Source: Microlunatus parietis
Lineage (GTDB): Bacteria; Actinomycetota; Actinomycetes; Propionibacteriales; Propionibacteriaceae
Length of the DNA stretch: 64,000 nucleotides
NCBI RefSeq assembly: GCF_013407955.1
Contig: NZ_JACCBU010000001.1
Span: 2,294,001-2,358,000, forward strand
Direction: 5' to 3'
Shown one piece after another: positions 60,644 to 64,000 of the stretch. Made by a program: the position numbers and the translations under genes. Under the pieces are notes generated by a model. It was not told the DNA's origin. It saw only the letters and a program-made list of their open reading frames with translations, and searched no databases. Each line of letters opens with the position of its first letter. Within the stretch, counting starts at the first letter, position 1.

Positions 60644-61457
60644 CGATGTCGCCGCGCCGGGTCCGGGCGTCGACCGTGACCAGGTCGGCGGCCGGTGCGG
60701 CCGAGGTGCGGATCGAGTTCCGGACGGTGCCGTACGTGCTCTCGGCCCGTTCCAGCCGGACCTCGGTGTCGGCGCCGACGCCGATCTCGATGTTGCCCGC
60801 GGCGTTCGTCAGGAACGCGTGGCCCTGACTCATCCGGCCGATCTTGATCACCGCGTCGCCGCCCACCATCGCCGTCACGCTGCCGTCGGCCCGGCCGATC
60901 TCGAAGCCGCCGCTGCTGTTGGTGAGATCCAGCTCACCGGCCGCCTCGCCGATCCAGACCGGACCGGAGGAACCGATCAGCTTGACCGGCCCGCCGACCT
61001 CGCCGATCCGGACCGACGCCGACCCGCCCTGGACCGTGGCCCGTCCGGCGATCTGCCCGATCTCGAGCTCGCCGGCGGCCAGGCTGGCCCGGAGGTCGCC
61101 GATCCGGTCCAGCTGGCCCCGGCCGGAGGCCAGGTTGACCTCCGTGCTGCCGAGCCGGCCGGTGGTCCGCAGGCTCGCGTACGCCTCGCTGTAGTCCAGG
61201 CTCGATCCGGCCGGCAGGTCGATCGTGATGGCGACCGATCCGCCCTTCGCCCCGGCCTTGCGGGTCTTGACGACCAGCTCCCCGACGGAGAACTCGACCG
61301 TGGTCCGCTCGGCCACCTGGGCGTGCTTCGGGTTGGCCGGGTCGATCGGCTCGACCCGGACCGAGGTGTCGGCGCGGTCGGTCGCGTTGATCACGACGCG
61401 GGCGCCGGCGACCTGGACGACGGCCTTGATCGGGGTGGGGGTGCTGAACGTGGTCAT
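60621..61457 (-). CDS. DUF4097-type beta-helix protein
   Basis: A 278-residue protein built of short beta repeats rich in G, such as ITIDLPAGSSLDYSEAYASL, LEIGQIAGRATVQGGSASVR and GPVWIGEAAGELDLTNSSGG, as in the DUF4097 (adhesin-like) family. There is no signal peptide, so it is cytoplasmic. It is divergent from no obvious partner; the convergent SARP gene overlaps it by 23 bp. The ATG at 61457 has AGGAG 10 nt upstream. Function unknown. Confidence 0.78.
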   Translation of the reverse strand: MTTFSTPTPIKAVVQVAGARVVINATDRADTSVRVEPIDPANPKHAQVAERTTVEFSVGELVVKTRKAGAKGGSVAITIDLPAGSSLDYSEAYASLRTTGRLGSTEVNLASGRGQLDRIGDLRASLAAGELEIGQIAGRATVQGGSASVRIGEVGGPVKLIGSSGPVWIGEAAGELDLTNSSGGFEIGRADGSVTAMVGGDAVIKIGRMSQGHAFLTNAAGNIEIGVGADTEVRLERAESTYGTVRNSIRTSAAPAADLVTVDARTRRGDIVIRRAAS

Positions 61458-61585
61458 GGTGGCTGCTCCTGGCTCGGTGTTGCTGATGGGACCAGCCTCG
61501 ACGGGCCGACTGCCACCCACCTGACATGCGCCTGACACGGCCGCTGACAGGCCGAAATCCGCTGGCGGCTCTCGGTGGGTACGCC

Positions 61586-61591
61586 TACGGT
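61586..61591 (+). promoter_or_regulatory. -10 element of the second methyltransferase gene
   Basis: TACGGT, 6 nt before the ATG at 61598. Confidence 0.45.
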
Positions 61592-61597
61592 CACCGC

Positions 61598-62368
61598 ATG
61601 GAGATCGCCGAGATCACGAGCCGGAACCGGGCCTACTGGGAGGCCATCGCACCGGGCCGGACCGGCGAGCCGGTCGACTTCTTCCGCGCCGGCGGCTGCG
61701 CGCTGGACGACCGGGAACTGGCCGCGATCGGCGACGTCACCGGGCAGCGGACCCTGCACCTGGCCTGCTCCGTCGGCGACGAGGACCTCAGCCTGGCCCG
61801 GCTCGGGGCAGCCGACGTCGTCGGCGTCGATATCTCGCCGACCCATCTGGCCACCGGACGGGCCAAGGCCGCCGAGCTCGGGCTGCGGGTCGACCTGCGC
61901 GAGGGCGACCTGACCGCGCTCGACCCGGCGCTGACCGGCTTCGACCTGATCTTGATCTCCGGCGGCGGGCTCTGCTGGGTGCCCGACCTCGACGCCTGGG
62001 CCGGCAGCGTCGCCGCGCGACTGGTCCCGGGCGGCCGGCTGGTGATCAGCGAGCACCACCCGCTGTGGGAGGTGCTCAGTGTCCGCGGCGCGGGGCAGCT
62101 CGAGGTGACGGGCGACTATCTCGACCCGTACCGCGCCGGCTATCCCGATCCGCGCAAGGCGCCCCAGGTGACCTGGGGTCGCACCGAACCGCTGCCGGAC
62201 CACGCCAGTTTCGTCTGGTCCCTCGGCCGGGTGGTCTCCGCGCTGCTCGGGGCCGGCCTGGCCATCCGTTCACTCGATGAGTACGCGCAGCCGGAACTGT
62301 ACGACGGCCTCGGCCCGGCGGCGACCGCGCTGCCGGCCGCCTACCTGCTGGTGGCGGAGCGTCCTTGA
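61598..62368 (+). CDS. Class I SAM-dependent methyltransferase
   Basis: A 256-residue protein. SAM motif I is degenerate but clear: LHLACSVGDEDLSLARLGAA, followed by DVVGVDISPTHLA. LISGGGLCWVPDLDAWAG and RLVISEHHPLWEVL follow as in small-molecule methyltransferases. The ATG at 61598 follows TACGGT by 6 nt; the frame upstream is non-coding. Its stop abuts that of the convergent zinc-ribbon gene in a TGATCA. Confidence 0.85.
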   Translation: MEIAEITSRNRAYWEAIAPGRTGEPVDFFRAGGCALDDRELAAIGDVTGQRTLHLACSVGDEDLSLARLGAADVVGVDISPTHLATGRAKAAELGLRVDLREGDLTALDPALTGFDLILISGGGLCWVPDLDAWAGSVAARLVPGGRLVISEHHPLWEVLSVRGAGQLEVTGDYLDPYRAGYPDPRKAPQVTWGRTEPLPDHASFVWSLGRVVSALLGAGLAIRSLDEYAQPELYDGLGPAATALPAAYLLVAERP

Positions 62369-62923
62369 TCATCGGTCGTCGCCTCGCGATCGCCGGCTCG
62401 GCGGCCCGTCGAGGCGTTCCCGGGCCGTCTGCTCCGCCTCGTCCTCCAGGTCCTCGGCGTCGAAGCCCGCGTCGTACAGCTCGTGGTGGCCGAGGTCGAG
62501 GTGGGCCAGCACGTGAGCCAGCCCGAGGATCGCGTCACCGGCCCAGCCGGCCCGGTCGAAATAGGCCTCGCGGCGGTCCAGGTCGATGATCTCGATGATC
62601 CCGTCGGGCAGCGGGGTCTCGGTGAAGTTCCAGTCCGGCCAGTGCTCGGCCGCCTCCCGGAACGGGTCGTAGCCCCCGGGCGGCACCGGCGGGTTCCGGC
62701 GCTCCGCCGCGTCGGGTCGGCTGTAGAAGTCGAGCAGGAAGGCATGTCTGGTTCGGCGCCGGCAGACGTCGCACTTCAGGTCGATGGTGCACCGCTCGTC
62801 CGGCAGGCCGTCGTCGTCGATCCGGCCGCCGCCGGCATAGCGGGCGCTGAACCGGCGCACCTCGCCGCAGACACAGCACAACGCCCGGAACTGTCCCGGC
62901 ACCGGCCGCAGTTTGCTGATCAT
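62369..62923 (-). CDS. Hypothetical zinc-ribbon protein
   Basis: A 184-residue protein that begins MISKLRPVPGQFRALCCVCG. Two CxxC knuckles (CCVCGEVRRF and CDVCRRRTRH, about residues 16 and 50) form a likely zinc ribbon. The second half has an acidic His-rich HVLAHLDLGHHELYDAGFDA segment. No family is recognised. AAGGAGTGGGGG precedes the ATG at 62923. Confidence 0.65.
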   Translation of the reverse strand: MISKLRPVPGQFRALCCVCGEVRRFSARYAGGGRIDDDGLPDERCTIDLKCDVCRRRTRHAFLLDFYSRPDAAERRNPPVPPGGYDPFREAAEHWPDWNFTETPLPDGIIEIIDLDRREAYFDRAGWAGDAILGLAHVLAHLDLGHHELYDAGFDAEDLEDEAEQTARERLDGPPSRRSRGDDR

Positions 62924-63001
62924 CCCCCACTCCTTCCCGACAAGCACGCCTCCCCTGGCTCACCTGCTGGTCCCCAGTGTGGGCGGTACCACTGACACCG
63001 T

Positions 63002-63007
63002 TAGCCT
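63002..63007 (+). promoter_or_regulatory. -10 element of mshA
   Basis: TAGCCT, 6 nt before the GTG at 63014. Confidence 0.5.
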
Positions 63008-63013
63008 GGTGAC

Positions 63014-64000
63014 GTGCCGAGGAGCAGACCGAAGCCGGACCGGGTCGCGATGATCTCGTTGCACACCTCTCCCCTGGCGACGCCCGGAGTCGGCGACGCC
63101 GGCGGCCTCAACGTCTACGTCGCGGAGCTGGCGACCGCGCTCGGCCGGCACGGCGTCGAGGTCGAGATCCTGACCCGGCGGTCCGATCCGGCGACGCCCG
63201 AGGTGGTGCCGCTGGCCGAGCGGGTGACGGTCCGGCACCTGGCCGCCGGACCGCCGGAGCCGGTCGCCAAGGAGCAGTTGCCCGGGCTGGTGGACGAGTT
63301 CGCCGCCTCGCTGCGCCCGCTCGCGGCCGGCTACGACCTGATCCACTCGCACTACTGGCTGTCCGGGCTGGCCGCGCTGCGCGTCGACCAAGATCACCAC
63401 CACACTTCGGTACGGCCTCCGCTGGTGCACACCATGCACACGATGGCGCGGGTCAAGAACGCCGCGTTGGCCGATGATCAACAGGCCGAGCCGGAGCCGC
63501 GGGCCGACGGCGAAGCCCTGATCGTCAAGTCCGCCGAGGGGTTGACGGCGAACACCGGCGAGGAGGCGGCCGAGCTTCGTGATCACTACGGCGCCGCCCC
63601 GGACCGGATCACGATCGTCCCGCCCGGCGTCGACCTCGACGTGTTCCATCCCTGTGATCAACGGGAGTCCCGGGACCTGCTCGACATCGGTGCCGAGGCC
63701 GAGGTGATCTTGTTCGTCGGCCGGATCCAGCCGCTCAAGGCGCCGGACGTGCTGATCCGGGCCGTCGCCGAGTTGATCAAGCAGCAGCCGCGCCGCCGGG
63801 AGCGGCTGAAGTTGATCATCATCGGCAGCCCGTCCGGCCCAGACCGGGACTGGGCCGACACGCTGCCGGAACTGGCGGATTCCTTGCAGGTCGGCGAACT
63901 GGTCGAGTTCCGGCCGCACTCCGAGCGGCTCGAGCTCTATCGCTGGTACTGCGCCAGTGACATCGTCGCCGTACCGTCGCACAACGAGTCGTTCGGCCTG
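63014..64000 (+). CDS. mshA: D-inositol-3-phosphate glycosyltransferase, 3' end outside the window
   Basis: About 329 residues of a GT4 glycosyltransferase are present. The N-terminal domain shows ISLHTSPLATPGVGDAGGLN and YVAELATALGRHGVEVE, IHSHYWLSG and HTMHTMARVKNAALADDQ; the C-terminal domain FVGRIQPLKAPDVLIRAVAE and VPSHNESFGL at the cut. It joins GlcNAc to inositol phosphate, the first step of mycothiol synthesis. The start is GTG. The last 100 or so residues lie beyond the window. Confidence 0.93.
   Translation, partial: MPRSRPKPDRVAMISLHTSPLATPGVGDAGGLNVYVAELATALGRHGVEVEILTRRSDPATPEVVPLAERVTVRHLAAGPPEPVAKEQLPGLVDEFAASLRPLAAGYDLIHSHYWLSGLAALRVDQDHHHTSVRPPLVHTMHTMARVKNAALADDQQAEPEPRADGEALIVKSAEGLTANTGEEAAELRDHYGAAPDRITIVPPGVDLDVFHPCDQRESRDLLDIGAEAEVILFVGRIQPLKAPDVLIRAVAELIKQQPRRRERLKLIIIGSPSGPDRDWADTLPELADSLQVGELVEFRPHSERLELYRWYCASDIVAVPSHNESFGL

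Overview
The window is GC-rich (I estimate near 70%), densely coded chromosomal DNA of an actinobacterium. The signs are mycothiol synthesis (mshA), a GlnR-type box before glnA, a SARP-type regulator, actinobacterial families such as DUF4191 and TIGR03089, a 2-oxo acid dehydrogenase E2 with two lipoyl domains next to lipB and lipA, and many genes whose -10 hexamer lies 6-8 nt before the start codon. The gene set fits Propionibacteriales (a Microlunatus-like organism is my guess, not shown). No rRNA, tRNA, CRISPR array, complete insertion sequence or prophage is visible.

Layout. 0-15 kb is mostly core metabolism: gcvT (cut by the window edge), pepA, a secreted BNR-repeat protein, an arginine/ornithine pair (ddaH-like and rocD) divergent from an Lrp regulator, then the lipoate block lpdA, sucB, lipB, lipA, DUF4191. 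15-28 kb holds two MFS transporters, a small ClpX-zinc-finger/HTH regulator with a palindrome over its promoter, a 0.9-kb stretch without a gene, a PhyH dioxygenase, a four-gene operon (TetR, histidine kinase, response regulator, ABC-F ATPase), a lipoprotein deacetylase and a secreted lysyl oxidase-like protein. 28-30 kb is a compact cassette of two related small proteins and an ATP-grasp ligase of the MvdD type. This is my best candidate for an undescribed modification system.

30-48 kb: a DrrAB-like ABC transporter with PadR regulator and operator, an FAD-linked oxidase, an ArsR-SRPBCC fusion with two tandem operators, a sulfatase with a SorC regulator, glnA, a decayed toxin-antitoxin area, assorted accessory genes and an archaeal/eukaryal-type prolyl-tRNA synthetase. 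48-57 kb has an accessory character: DUF3626, a VapBC pair, a nucleotidyltransferase, gene relics, a YhcG-type nuclease, and the RNA-repair pair Hen1-Pnkp followed by an EEP-family hydrolase. 57-64 kb: a large SARP/NB-ARC regulator, a DUF4097 protein, a methyltransferase, a zinc-ribbon protein and the start of mshA.

Two window-wide patterns stand out. The palindrome TGATCA is far commoner than base composition predicts, and four convergent gene pairs meet exactly at one TGATCA, so that the two stop codons abut. About two dozen starts follow a TANNNT-type hexamer at a fixed 6-8 nt distance without a Shine-Dalgarno sequence, which suggests widespread leaderless transcription and was used here to decide starts.
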